Part shown: positions 1 to 8,920 of the stretch, in pieces
Layout: each line of letters starts with the position of its first letter
How positions within the stretch are numbered: position 1 is the first letter of the stretch
NCBI GenBank assembly: GCA_002426795.1
Contig: DINQ01000021.1
Span: forward strand, 77,448 to 141,447
DNA length: 64,000 bases
Origin: Bacteroidales bacterium UBA5536
GTDB taxonomy: Bacteria; Bacteroidota; Bacteroidia; Bacteroidales; F082
Reading direction: 5' to 3'
Notes under the pieces: generated by a model
Databases searched by the model: none
Told to the model about the DNA's origin: nothing
What the model saw: only the letters and a program-made list of their open reading frames with translations
Program-made: the position numbers and the translations under genes

Positions 1-123
1 GTTAGTGTAGTGATGAACCAGAGTGACGAAGCGGTTGATTATAAACTCTATGTTGGAGAGGCATCAGCCATTTCGGTGCATATTCCGGCACATGCCATTC
101 AAACCCTAGTTACGTCTTTATAA
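1..123 (+). CDS. C-terminal end of a GH30-like glycoside hydrolase (partial)
   Basis: The window opens inside a reading frame that ends at TAA 121-123. The last 40 residues contain VVMNQSDEAVDYKLYVGE and then HIPAHAIQTLV. This matches the C-terminal beta-sandwich of GH30 (glucosylceramidase-like) enzymes, where a 'V.V..N.sd' strand is followed by an 'iP.hsi.T.v' ending. Only this non-catalytic tail is visible, so substrate and localisation cannot be read. The later glycosidases in the window (about 5.4 and 47 kb) make a saccharolytic context plausible. The family call rests on a short match. Confidence 0.6.
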   Translation, partial: VSVVMNQSDEAVDYKLYVGEASAISVHIPAHAIQTLVTSL

Positions 124-300
124 GTAAGATGTATACATAACTTGTTTGCGAAGCTCATTTTTTTTTGACAACTCGTTTGAAGGTGACCAGGTCATAGACT
201 TGCCTTCTCCTGATGCTTTTTGGTATTGAATCCTGAAGGATTGACCCTTTTCCCACTATTTGTAAGAACCTCATACTAATATACCTAGAATAGAAAAGTT

Positions 301-1085
301 ATTAATGAGGTTCACACCCATATTAACAACTGCCACAAGGACAAGGTTACATCTATTGAAAACAGTCTGGACTTATTGTCGCAAAAAATGGAGCAGAATT
401 AAGTGGAATGTGCCCTGGTTTTATCATCCTGCAAAGTAAATAAGGACAGACCAAGCACCAAAGAAGTCGTAGAAGCCATTGAGGGCCGCAAAAACCTGGT
501 TGTTGTATCAGGCATTAGCTGCCTGAACTATACCCACCGCGATATCCGAGAAATCAGCGAATTCCTCGAAAGGGGTTTGATCAAAGGGCTTAAAGTGTAT
601 CCAGGTTACGGGCCTTTTTATCCCAACGAAATCAGGTTGAAAGTGGTTTATGAAAGGGCCATCGAGAATGATGTGCCGGTAATGATCCATTCTGGAGATA
701 CTATTACGTCCACAGGAACAGTGAATTATCCTCATCCGCTGCATATAGATAATCTGGCAGTGGATTACCCCCCTTTGAAAATCGTGATTTTCCATATAGA
801 CAATCCATGGGTTAAAGATTGTATGGAGGTAGTGTAAAAAAAGGCGAAATATACGTTGATATTTCAGGCCTAGTTTTGGGCGATATTGAAGAGAAATTTG
901 AGCGTTACATGAAGAAAGAGATTGAAGAGATGATTACCTACGCTGGTGATCCGAAATATCTGTTATATGGCACCGATTGGCCCATTTCGAACATGAAATC
1001 ATAGCTGAAATTTATGAGGCAGCTGGATATTGATGAAGACAATACGGAACTCATCATGTGAAAAAATGCAGTAGAGCTTTTCTAG
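301..1085 (+). pseudogene. Decayed amidohydrolase (amidohydrolase-2 / PF04909-like)
   Basis: Several reading-frame pieces line up into one metal-dependent amidohydrolase. The N-terminal HxH metal motif (VHTHI) is at about 310-324. The central part has HSGD near 691-702, and the C-terminal piece has LLYGTDWPISN ending near 995, with the late catalytic Asp. Lesions visible in the sequence are TAA at 400-402 just before VECALVL, loss of one base near 836 (restoring it gives MEVVYKKGEIYVDISG), TAG at 1002-1004, and TGA at 1059-1061 where a Trp codon is likely. The frame ends at TAG 1083-1085. So many lesions argue for real decay rather than a single base error. No ATG fits before the HxH motif. 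Confidence 0.8.
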
Positions 1086-1361
1086 ATCGAACTAAGCCAG
1101 TTATAGAAGTTTCTGCTGTAGGAAGATTATTTTTTTGATTCGGTAAACCAACAAAAAGTTCGTAATGTTTTATCTTTGGCTACTGAAAACCTGATACATT
1201 TGCTTTGCTTATGGGGCAATTTGGCAGGCTTTCTGAAATAAAAATTTTAGTTTAAAATATTATTGAATTAATATTGAATTCTTTTCTGACAAGTTATTTT
1301 ACATTTCGAAATTTCATTTACTTCATTATTTTAACCAAGTGTTTATTTACAGGCTTTCAAC

Positions 1362-3011
1362 ATGTTTAAAATCAAAAAATTATCCTTACTGCTATTGATC
1401 GCATTTTTAGTTTCAGCCTGCGGTCACGCACCTGAAAAACAAAATGCACAACCCAAATTACTAGTTGGCGTAGTAATTGACCAGATGCGCTACGATTACC
1501 TCTATCGTTTTTATGAGCAATATGGCGACAATGGTTTCAAAAGGCTGATGCACAAAGGGATGAATTTCACCTATGCGCATTTTAATTATGTGCCAACTTA
1601 TACTGGTCCCGGCCATGCCAGTATTTATACGGGCACGACTCCGTATTACCATGGCATTATTTCAAACGATTGGTACGACCGTTCGCAGAAAAAAGTGTTT
1701 TATTGCGTCAGTGATACAGCCTATCAGACTATAGGTTCTGCAAATGGATCTGGTAAAATGTCGCCTCACCGACTGAAGACTTCAACCATTGGCGATCAGT
1801 TGCGCATGTCGAACAACGGCCTTTCGCGCGTGTTTGCAGCCTCAATCAAAGACAGGGCTTCAATCCTCCCTGGCGGACATATGGCCAATGCCGCCTACTG
1901 GTACGACGGTGATGAAGGAAATTTCGTTTCCTCGAGCTATTATATGGATTTATTGCCTGATTGGGTCACTAAATTCAATGCAGAACAAGTGCCTGCCAAG
2001 CTTATGAGCACAGACTGGACTCTATCACTGGCCGAAAAAGAATATGAGATTGTTATGCCCGACAACGGACCTGGAGAAAAGGACGTTTTTGGCGAAGGAG
2101 ACAATACCTTTCCGCACAGTTTTGATAAAAAAAGCGACCTCGAAAAACTGGACCTGATCAAATCGACTCCATATGGAAATACGCTCTTAACTGATTTTGT
2201 GATCAACCTGATGAAGCAGGAAGAGTTAGGCAAGGGAAAATACCCCGACATGCTGGCAGTTTCCTACTCATCGCCAGACTATATTGGTCATTCTTACGGT
2301 CCAAATTCTGTTGAGATTATGGATACCTACGTCAAGATGGATCAGGAACTGGCACGGCTTTTTGCAGCGCTTGATGCACAGGTAGGCGCAGGCAATTACC
2401 TGCTCTTTCTAACAGCTGATCATGCCGTAAAACCCAACGCAGCCTATCTGGAAGCTAACCGCGTGCCCACAGGCTTCATCAGGACAAAGCTCATGAAAAG
2501 TGAACTCAACGATTTTGCCAAGGCACAGTTTGATGTGGATAACCTTGTAGAAACCATCGAATCGGGCAATATCTATCTCGATCACAAACTTTTGCTCGAA
2601 AACAAGCTCAAGTTACGTTCTGTAAGCGCAAGCCTGGTGACCCATATGCTGGATACCTATCCCGAACTGGCGACGATCGTTACCAGCGAAGAACTCAGGG
2701 GTAAATACCCGGAGCGTTCCATGTCGAATTTCATTCTCAACGGCTTCAATCCGGTTCAATCCGGAGATATTATTTTTGATCTTAGGGCCAATTATGGCAT
2801 GTCTGATAATACTGTAGGAACCACACACGGTACTTCATTCGATTACGATACACATGTTCCGCTATTGTTTTACGGATGGCACATCCATCAGGGCGAATCC
2901 AATAAGGAAGTGTATGTTGAAGATATTGCGCCAACATTGGCCTCAATCATGCGCATCCAGGAGCCGGAAGGCACTTTCGGTGTGCCAATCATCAAACCTT
3001 ACCAAAGGTAA
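1362..3011 (+). CDS. pafA: PafA-type alkaline phosphatase, lipoprotein
   Basis: 549 aa. A lipoprotein signal peptide ends in the lipobox FLVSAC (Cys20), so the enzyme is exported and lipid-anchored. It hydrolyses phosphate monoesters and supplies inorganic phosphate. The alkaline-phosphatase superfamily layout is complete: first metal Asp39 (VVIDQMR), Thr nucleophile Thr81 in TYTGPGHAS, Asn102 in SNDWYD, the PafA-specific Lys163/Arg165 pair in IKDRAS, SSPDYIGHSYGP for a second metal site, LTADHA, and a final His in GTTHGTSFDYDTH. The Thr nucleophile and the K-x-R pair separate PafA from Ser-based PhoA and from the phosphodiesterase NPP branch. It is a single gene followed by a strong terminator. 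Confidence 0.93.
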   Translation: MFKIKKLSLLLLIAFLVSACGHAPEKQNAQPKLLVGVVIDQMRYDYLYRFYEQYGDNGFKRLMHKGMNFTYAHFNYVPTYTGPGHASIYTGTTPYYHGIISNDWYDRSQKKVFYCVSDTAYQTIGSANGSGKMSPHRLKTSTIGDQLRMSNNGLSRVFAASIKDRASILPGGHMANAAYWYDGDEGNFVSSSYYMDLLPDWVTKFNAEQVPAKLMSTDWTLSLAEKEYEIVMPDNGPGEKDVFGEGDNTFPHSFDKKSDLEKLDLIKSTPYGNTLLTDFVINLMKQEELGKGKYPDMLAVSYSSPDYIGHSYGPNSVEIMDTYVKMDQELARLFAALDAQVGAGNYLLFLTADHAVKPNAAYLEANRVPTGFIRTKLMKSELNDFAKAQFDVDNLVETIESGNIYLDHKLLLENKLKLRSVSASLVTHMLDTYPELATIVTSEELRGKYPERSMSNFILNGFNPVQSGDIIFDLRANYGMSDNTVGTTHGTSFDYDTHVPLLFYGWHIHQGESNKEVYVEDIAPTLASIMRIQEPEGTFGVPIIKPYQR

Positions 3012-3043
3012 TTCAGGTCGGTTTTATTCAGAAAGGAAACAAT

Positions 3044-3079
3044 GGGGCGTCTGTAGAATAACAGATGCCTCTTTTTTTT
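3044..3079 (+). terminator. Rho-independent terminator of pafA
   Basis: An 11-bp stem (GGGGCGTCTGT at 3044-3054 against ACAGATGCCTC at 3061-3071, two G-U pairs) closes a 6-nt loop and is followed at once by eight T. It lies 33 nt after the pafA stop. Confidence 0.88.
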
Positions 3080-3201
3080 AAAGTTGCGCCTCGTGTTCGA
3101 AAGGAAATCAAGCGATAGGCTCTCTTTTCGAATGATTTTCCACAAATTCCAAAATAATCTGCATCTTTGAGCCCAACAACTCCAACCACTAAAACAGCGC
3201 T

Positions 3202-4647
3202 ATGAAGAAACTACTTGCTAAAGTCAGCATTCCCCATGTCTTTATCTTCTTGTCGGCTATCATATTATTTTGCAGCGTTTTAACCTATATTGTTCCATCA
3301 GGAGCCTTTCAGCGCACGACAAAGACTTATAACCACATTGAACAAACAGTCATTGTTCCGGGTAGCTACCAGGTCATACCCAAGCACTTCTCAATCAAGG
3401 GATTCGTGCTTGGTGAAAATATAGAAGGTTATGCCAGTCCAACAAGCCTGCTAGGTTTATTTTCTTCCATTCCAAAAGGACTGAACCAGGCTGCGGCATT
3501 GATATTTTTTATTTTTATCATTGGCGCTGTTTTCAATCTGATTCAGCATACTGGTACGGTAAATGTTTTCGTTTTCAAATTGTTGAAAAACTTTAGACAC
3601 TCTCCAGTTCTTCTGACTTTTATTTTCTTCAGTGTTTTTGCGATGGCAGCCACTTTTCTGGGTATGGGGGCTGAGTTTCTTCCGCTGATTCCGGTACTCC
3701 TGATCCTTTCGAAGGAGATGGGTTATGACCGGGTGTTTGGCGTGGCCATTCTGTTGATTGCACAGGGAGTGGGCTGGGCATCTGCTGTTACGAATCCTTT
3801 CAATGTGCAAATTGCTCAGCAGATTGCCGAATTGCCGATAGGTAGTGGCATCGGTTTGAGAATGGTGATGTTTGTGATTTGTTTCGCGATTGGTTTTTCG
3901 TTTTTGATGTTTTACGGACGCAGCGTCAAGCAGGACAAAATGAAGTCTGCGATGCCGGATGATACTTTCGAACTCAGCGAGGAATCGGTGCTTGTGGAAG
4001 AACCCATTACGAAAAGACATTACCTGATTGCTGCAACAGCGCTCTTGCTTTTTGGACTTATTTTGTTTGCTGTGCAAACAATGGGGTGGGGGCTGATTGA
4101 AATGACGGGTGGATTTTTTACCGTTGGATTGCTCACGATTCTCATCAGTGGGATGTCGGGTGATGAGTCGATGAAGGCTTTTGTAAAAGGTTTACAGATC
4201 ATGATTGTGCCGGCATTGATTGTAGGTTTTGCAAGAGGTATTCAGGTGGTTTTGCTGGAAGGGCAAGTCATTGACACGGTTTTGTATCATGCAGCTTTGG
4301 TTCTGCAGAAGCTACCCAGACTACTGGCCGTCGAAGGGATGTTTATGTTTCAAACTGTGATGAACTTTTTCATCCCTTCAGCCTCTGGACAAGCCATGGT
4401 TTCGATGCCGCTCATGGTTCCGCTTTCTGATTTGCTGGGCATTACGCGTCAAACAGCAGTAATGGCCTTTGTTTCGGGCGACGGCTTTTCAAATCTTGTC
4501 ATACCAACCAATGGGGTTTTAATGGCGATTTTGGGTATAGCCCAGGTGCCTTCTGAGAAGTGGTTCAAGTTTGTTTTGCCGCTTTTTCTCATTCTTACCC
4601 TTGTTGCAGCAATGATGTTGCTTGTGGCAGTTGAGACCGGATATTGA
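3202..4647 (+). CDS. YfcC family inner-membrane transporter
   Basis: 481 aa and strongly hydrophobic, with roughly a dozen membrane segments. The start MKKLLAKVSIPHVFIFLSAI and the segment SVLTYIVPSGAFQR are typical of the YfcC/DcuC-like branch of the ion transporter superfamily. Two conserved polar re-entrant regions are recognisable: SAVTNPFNVQIAQQIAELP in the first half and FFIPSASGQAMVSMPLMVP plus GDGFSNLVIPTNG in the second. The family is thought to carry small carboxylates or amino acids with an ion; the substrate cannot be read here. The neighbouring 4678 gene is 30 nt downstream, so co-transcription is possible but not required. A near-consensus box (CATCTTTG, 3162-3169) lies upstream. 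Confidence 0.88.
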   Translation: MKKLLAKVSIPHVFIFLSAIILFCSVLTYIVPSGAFQRTTKTYNHIEQTVIVPGSYQVIPKHFSIKGFVLGENIEGYASPTSLLGLFSSIPKGLNQAAALIFFIFIIGAVFNLIQHTGTVNVFVFKLLKNFRHSPVLLTFIFFSVFAMAATFLGMGAEFLPLIPVLLILSKEMGYDRVFGVAILLIAQGVGWASAVTNPFNVQIAQQIAELPIGSGIGLRMVMFVICFAIGFSFLMFYGRSVKQDKMKSAMPDDTFELSEESVLVEEPITKRHYLIAATALLLFGLILFAVQTMGWGLIEMTGGFFTVGLLTILISGMSGDESMKAFVKGLQIMIVPALIVGFARGIQVVLLEGQVIDTVLYHAALVLQKLPRLLAVEGMFMFQTVMNFFIPSASGQAMVSMPLMVPLSDLLGITRQTAVMAFVSGDGFSNLVIPTNGVLMAILGIAQVPSEKWFKFVLPLFLILTLVAAMMLLVAVETGY

Positions 4648-4677
4648 ACTATATTTATATATTCATCTTGCATACAA

Positions 4678-5292
4678 TTGATTGCACTTATTATAAATAT
4701 TCCAACCGGCCTGATTTTGTTTCGATTGTTGCTGGCACCTATCATACTTATTCTGGCTCTTTACGTTGGTGAAAGTGCAAAGCCCCTGTTGCTGGTTTTA
4801 ATGTATCTGGGGCTGCTGTCCGACATTCTTGACGGAATAATTGCCCGAAAAATGAATTTGTCAACAGCAAAGCTTCGAAGAATGGATAGTCAGACCGACA
4901 TGGTTTTTTGGCTTTCGTTTGGCATCTCATCATGGATTTTATACCCTGAACTGATGCACGACAACATCATACCCATATGGATCATTTTAGGTATGGAAGC
5001 CACCGTTTATGCGATCAGTCTGATCAAATTTAAGAGAGAAACCTGCACACATGCTTTCCTTTCAAAAATATGGGGTGTTTCACTCCTGGTCGCCTTTACC
5101 TCCCTTATTGGGTTCAACCATGCTGGTTTGCCCTTTATGATTGCAATTATCCTCGGACTTATTTCGCATATCGACAGAATTCTCATCACACTGATTTTGC
5201 CGGTATGGACACATGATATACCAAGTGCCTACCATGCATTTTTGATCAGAAAAGGGAAAGATTTTAAACGCAACAGATTTCTAAATGGGTAG
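4678..5292 (+). CDS. CDP-alcohol phosphatidyltransferase family protein
   Basis: 204 aa membrane protein. It carries the CDP-alcohol phosphotransferase signature DxxDGxxAR-x8-G-x3-D-x3-D as DILDGIIAR followed by MDSQTD at about residues 49-73. All acidic metal ligands are present, but the usual Gly after the x8 spacer is Leu. The family transfers a phosphoalcohol from a CDP-activated lipid or alcohol, making phosphatidylglycerol-phosphate, phosphatidylserine or similar; which product is made here cannot be told. No ATG exists near the N-terminus. TTG at 4678 gives the normal beginning (INIPTGLILFRLLLAP), so a TTG start is chosen. The frame opens right after the yfcC-like stop. Confidence 0.8.
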   Translation: MIALIINIPTGLILFRLLLAPIILILALYVGESAKPLLLVLMYLGLLSDILDGIIARKMNLSTAKLRRMDSQTDMVFWLSFGISSWILYPELMHDNIIPIWIILGMEATVYAISLIKFKRETCTHAFLSKIWGVSLLVAFTSLIGFNHAGLPFMIAIILGLISHIDRILITLILPVWTHDIPSAYHAFLIRKGKDFKRNRFLNG

Positions 5293-5392
5293 TTCCTTTT
5301 TCTAGACCTCAAGTTATTGGGTGATGTTCTGAATATTCATTAAATTTATCGGGTTGAATCACCAAACCAATGCCAAACAAAACATCGCCAGC

Positions 5393-7210
5393 ATGCGCAA
5401 ACAAGCTTTAAATATACTGACTGTTTTCCTATTATTCACCTGCTGCTCAAATGGAATCTATGCTCAGTTTTTCGAAAAAACAGCTGATAAATGGACGATG
5501 CTGGTCGATGGAAAACCATTTGAAATTAAAGGCGTAACATTTGGCTTTAACAATCATCCTGAGCTTTACGACAGCCTTTTTCAGGATTTACAGTATTTGG
5601 GAGTCAACAGTATAAGAACATGGGGAACTGACGAAAATACCCCAAAATTGTTGGAAGTTGCGCACCGTTATGGTATCAAGGTCATGGTCGGAATCTGGAT
5701 GCGGCATGGGCGCCCTGGCATGGAAGACGACGACAGTTTTAACTACCTCGCAGACACGACAGGAATGAACAGTATGTACAAAAGCGCTATCGAAACAGTA
5801 CAGAAATTCAAGGATCACCCTGCTGTTTTGAGCTGGGGTGTGGGCAACGAAGTTTACCTCAATCTGGCTACCGATGCTGAAAAAAAAGCCTATTCCATCT
5901 TCCTCGAAAGTGTTTGCAGCAAAATAAAATCCATTGATCCCACGCATCCTGTTACCTCCGTAGAAGCATGGACCTTTGGGCTCGAATGGTGGCAGCAGTA
6001 TGTCCCTTCAGTGGATATTTATGGACTCAATAGTTACGGTCGTGGCGCTGATTTTTTGCAGGCCGAATTGACAAAAAAGGGAATAGACAAACCTTATATA
6101 GTCACGGAATTTGGTGTTACAGGAGAATGGGATGCTCATGCAGACAAAAACGGCGTCAAAATTGAGCCCTCAGATTCCCAAAAATACGATGCTATAGTAA
6201 CTGGTTTCCACGATTGGATCAGGCCAAAACCTGCATGTTTGGGTGTATTTGTTTTTCACTATGGAAATGGGAGTGATTTTGGTGCATCATGGTTGCTGAC
6301 ACATTTTGATGGCAAGAAACGGCCGCAATACTGGGCCATCAGAGAGGCTTTCACGGGACAAAAACCGGGAAATTATGTACCGGCGATTTCGACCTTTACG
6401 TTGCCTGATAGAAGCTTCAGCAGTGGAAGTTGGGTGCCTGTTGACCTTCATATAACCGATGCTGAGCATGACAGCCTGTCAATCGAATTTTATTACAACC
6501 AACGCACAGGAAGTCGTAAAAGACGAAATCAACTCAACCCATTGGTTTTTCGGGGCGATATAACCCAAGGCTTCGAAATTCAGTTGCCTGCTGAAAATGG
6601 CCCGGTAAAAATTTACGCTATAGTGCAAGATGCTGTTGGAAATATAGGTATAGCTTCAGCATCAGTTGTTGTGATTGATGAGCAGGCAGCTCAAAGAAAA
6701 TATTTTGTTCCCAAGGTCAGACTGCCTTTCTATGTTTATCGTGACAATGAAAACCTGCCTTATTCTCCTTCAGGCTATATGGGCAATTACAAAGCCATGA
6801 CAGTCGACCTGGATCAATCTGAGGAGGTATATGCTGGAAAAACAGCCATCAGGATACGCTACAAGGCGCGAACAGACTGGTATGGATTGGCGTTGATGGA
6901 TCCGGCCAACGATTGGGGCGACATCCTTGGAGGATACGATATCAGCGGCGCGAAAAACTTTAGTTTCTGGGCAAAAGCAAATGATACCAATGTCAAAATT
7001 ACCATTGGTTTTGGTTTGATTGGACAGGACAAAGCCTTTCCGGATTCAGGAAAAAAATCAACAGAAATAACCCTGACAAAGGAATGGAAACAATATAGCA
7101 TACGCATCAAAAAGACGGATCTCAGTTGTATCCGGTCGGGTTTGGTACTTTTTTCGGCGGGCAATGGTTTTCCATATGAGATTTACCTGGATGATGTGGT
7201 TTTTGAATAG
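5393..7210 (+). CDS. Secreted TIM-barrel glycoside hydrolase (GH2/GH5-like) with C-terminal carbohydrate-binding-like domain
   Basis: 605 aa from ATG 5393; this start gives a clean signal peptide (ALNILTVFLLFTCCSNGIYAQ), better than an upstream TTG at 5354. The catalytic barrel (about 25-330) begins WTMLVDGKPFEIKGVTF and carries GVGNEV with the probable acid/base Glu and VTEFGVTG with the probable nucleophile Glu. This clan GH-A layout is commonly annotated as a GH2 TIM-barrel protein. Residues about 335-440 look like an immunoglobulin-like domain. The last 150 residues form a beta-sandwich resembling a CBM11/galactose-binding-like module (FSFWAKANDTNVKITIGFG, IYLDDVVFE). Substrate is unknown; a beta-glucan is a guess. 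It stands alone, with no SusC/SusD genes nearby. Confidence 0.82.
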   Translation: MRKQALNILTVFLLFTCCSNGIYAQFFEKTADKWTMLVDGKPFEIKGVTFGFNNHPELYDSLFQDLQYLGVNSIRTWGTDENTPKLLEVAHRYGIKVMVGIWMRHGRPGMEDDDSFNYLADTTGMNSMYKSAIETVQKFKDHPAVLSWGVGNEVYLNLATDAEKKAYSIFLESVCSKIKSIDPTHPVTSVEAWTFGLEWWQQYVPSVDIYGLNSYGRGADFLQAELTKKGIDKPYIVTEFGVTGEWDAHADKNGVKIEPSDSQKYDAIVTGFHDWIRPKPACLGVFVFHYGNGSDFGASWLLTHFDGKKRPQYWAIREAFTGQKPGNYVPAISTFTLPDRSFSSGSWVPVDLHITDAEHDSLSIEFYYNQRTGSRKRRNQLNPLVFRGDITQGFEIQLPAENGPVKIYAIVQDAVGNIGIASASVVVIDEQAAQRKYFVPKVRLPFYVYRDNENLPYSPSGYMGNYKAMTVDLDQSEEVYAGKTAIRIRYKARTDWYGLALMDPANDWGDILGGYDISGAKNFSFWAKANDTNVKITIGFGLIGQDKAFPDSGKKSTEITLTKEWKQYSIRIKKTDLSCIRSGLVLFSAGNGFPYEIYLDDVVFE

Positions 7211-7380
7211 GAATCGTAAAATACCGGAAAGATTCATCAATTCATTTTCATTTGCTTTGAAAGGAGGTATTTCATTTTTCAAAATGCAATAGAAAGTCAA
7301 ATTCCTTAATGACAACGGCCTTTGCGCAAAACAAAAGTGGCTACTTCATTGTTTACCATCAAGCACAAACCGCGTGAGTA

Positions 7381-7671
7381 ATGATGAGCAAGTCCTTCGA
7401 ATTGACTTCTGTAGAAACAGACAGAATTATTGAAATGGCCTGGGAGGACCGGACGCCTTTTGAGGCCATTTATATCCAATTCGAATTGGCAGAGTCTGAG
7501 GTCATCAAGCTGATGCGCCGTGCACTCAAACCATCCTCTTTCAGGTTATGGAGAAAACGTGTGAATAGTGGAATCAGCCAGAAACACCTGAAAAAGCGGT
7601 CAGCCGATATTCGTCGGTTTAAAAGTCCAGGTCAAAGATTGATTTCAAACAACAAAATCCCAAAGCGATAG
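7381..7671 (+). CDS. DUF2805 / TIGR03643 family protein
   Basis: 96 aa, small and basic. It is recognised by DRIIEMAWEDRTPFEAIYIQF, EVIKLMRRALKPSSFRLWRKRV and a C-terminal basic tail, which is the conserved DUF2805 pattern. The N-terminal half reads like a helix-turn-helix (ESEVIKLMRRAL), so DNA binding is possible but unproven. Members are typically encoded beside photolyase/cryptochrome genes, as here, where the stop codon overlaps the open frame of the next photolyase gene. The start is ATG 7381 or the next codon, ATG 7384. It is probably the first gene of the four-gene light-repair cluster. Confidence 0.85.
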   Translation: MMSKSFELTSVETDRIIEMAWEDRTPFEAIYIQFELAESEVIKLMRRALKPSSFRLWRKRVNSGISQKHLKKRSADIRRFKSPGQRLISNNKIPKR

Positions 7672-7706
7672 ACTTTCCGACTGAAATACAAGCCATTGAG
7701 CAAAGG

Positions 7707-8780
7707 ATGCGGAGCATCGATCCTGTTGCGTATGCACGGACCCGTAACTATGTGGATGGTGCGGTGACGCGCCTGAGCCCCTACATATCGCGCGGAGTGA
7801 TTTCAACAAGAAAGGTATATGCATACATAAAATCACTTGGTTTACCCTGGAACCAAACAGAAAAGCTGGTGCAGGAATTGGCCTGGAGAGACTACTGGCA
7901 GCAGGTTTGGTTAGCGAAAGGTGATCTCATCAAAACCGACCTTCGAAACACACAATATCCTGTCGCATATCATGGCATTCCGCAGGCAGTCTTGGAGGCC
8001 AAAACCGGCATCAACGCTGTCGATCAGGCCATTCAGGAACTATATCGCACAGGTTATATGCACAACCATATGCGGATGTACGTAGCTTCGATCTGTTGTA
8101 ACATTGCACAGGCTCACTGGTTTGTGCCGGCTAAATGGCTATATTTCCATCTGCTGGATGGCGATCTGGCCAGCAATCACTTGAGTTGGCAATGGGTGGC
8201 TGGTACCAATTCGAATAAGAAATACTTTGCCAACCAGGAAAATATCAATACGTATTTTAACAGCAAACAGCGAAATACCTTTTTGGATGTAGGTTACGAT
8301 CAGTTTGATGGTCTTGAAATACCTGAAATGCTTCAAGAGACCGGAACATTTGATGCAAAAACCATACTCCCTGTCATTCAAAATTCCAAGCTTGATTCTA
8401 CTGCTATTACCCTGATTTACAATTATTATAACCTCGACCCAGATTGGCACAAAGGTGAGGCCGTTCAACGTGTTTTGTTATTGGAACCTTCTTTTTTTGA
8501 AGAATATCCGGTGAGTGCCAAAAACATAGAATTTGTCCTGAAACTGGCCAAAAATATCGAAGGTATTAAGCTATTTGTAGGTGAGTTTTCCGAGTTGCAG
8601 CATCAGCTATCAACAAATCATATCTATTTTAAAGAACACCCTGCCAACAGGCACTATCAGGGCAGGGAAGAATCCCGTGACTGGATGTGCGATGTTTTCG
8701 GTTATTTTCCTTCATTCTTTGCCTTTTGGAAAAAGTGTAAAAACGAGTTGACCCAGCCTCAATCAAAAGCCTTATTTTAG
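7707..8780 (+). CDS. Photolyase-like FAD-binding domain protein (no antenna domain)
   Basis: 357 aa from ATG 7707. It contains only the helical FAD-binding half of the photolyase/cryptochrome fold: RTRNYVDGAVTRLSPYISRGVIS, LAWRDYWQQVW, GYMHNHMRMYVAS and LASNHLSWQWVAGTNSNKKYFANQENI. The N-terminal Rossmann antenna domain of ordinary photolyases is absent. The C-terminal 150 residues are a separate, less conserved region. The reading frame stays open back to 7623 and encodes the family-like IDFPTEIQAIEQR before Met 7707. No ATG, GTG or TTG lies there, only ATT at 7638, so the real start may be an unusual ATT inside the DUF2805 gene. Activity (photorepair or signalling) is not established for this branch. 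Confidence 0.83.
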   Translation: MRSIDPVAYARTRNYVDGAVTRLSPYISRGVISTRKVYAYIKSLGLPWNQTEKLVQELAWRDYWQQVWLAKGDLIKTDLRNTQYPVAYHGIPQAVLEAKTGINAVDQAIQELYRTGYMHNHMRMYVASICCNIAQAHWFVPAKWLYFHLLDGDLASNHLSWQWVAGTNSNKKYFANQENINTYFNSKQRNTFLDVGYDQFDGLEIPEMLQETGTFDAKTILPVIQNSKLDSTAITLIYNYYNLDPDWHKGEAVQRVLLLEPSFFEEYPVSAKNIEFVLKLAKNIEGIKLFVGEFSELQHQLSTNHIYFKEHPANRHYQGREESRDWMCDVFGYFPSFFAFWKKCKNELTQPQSKALF

Positions 8781-8782
8781 AC

Positions 8783-8920
8783 ATGAAAAAGAGCGAATTG
8801 CCCTCAAAAGTCTGTCCGGTTTGTCAGCGCTCCTTCAACTGGCGCAAGAAATGGGAACGCGACTGGGACCAGGTGATCTATTGCAGCGAAAGATGTAAAC
8901 GCAACAAATCCAATGCATAA
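8783..8920 (+). CDS. DUF2256 small zinc-ribbon protein
   Basis: 45 aa. It contains VCPVCQRSFNWRKKWERDWDQ and then VIYCSERCKRNK: two CxxC/CxxxC pairs that form a zinc ribbon and identify DUF2256. The start is 2 nt after the upstream stop, and its end overlaps the next photolyase start (ATG 8913) by 8 nt, so the three genes are translationally linked. DUF2256 genes are repeatedly found next to cryptochrome/photolyase genes; the molecular role is unknown. Confidence 0.9.
   Translation: MKKSELPSKVCPVCQRSFNWRKKWERDWDQVIYCSERCKRNKSNA

Noticed and set aside
3457..4077. 206-aa minus-strand open frame
   Set aside because: Antisense to the YfcC-type gene; its His/Gln/Lys/Asn-rich composition is what the complement of a hydrophobic coding sequence gives.
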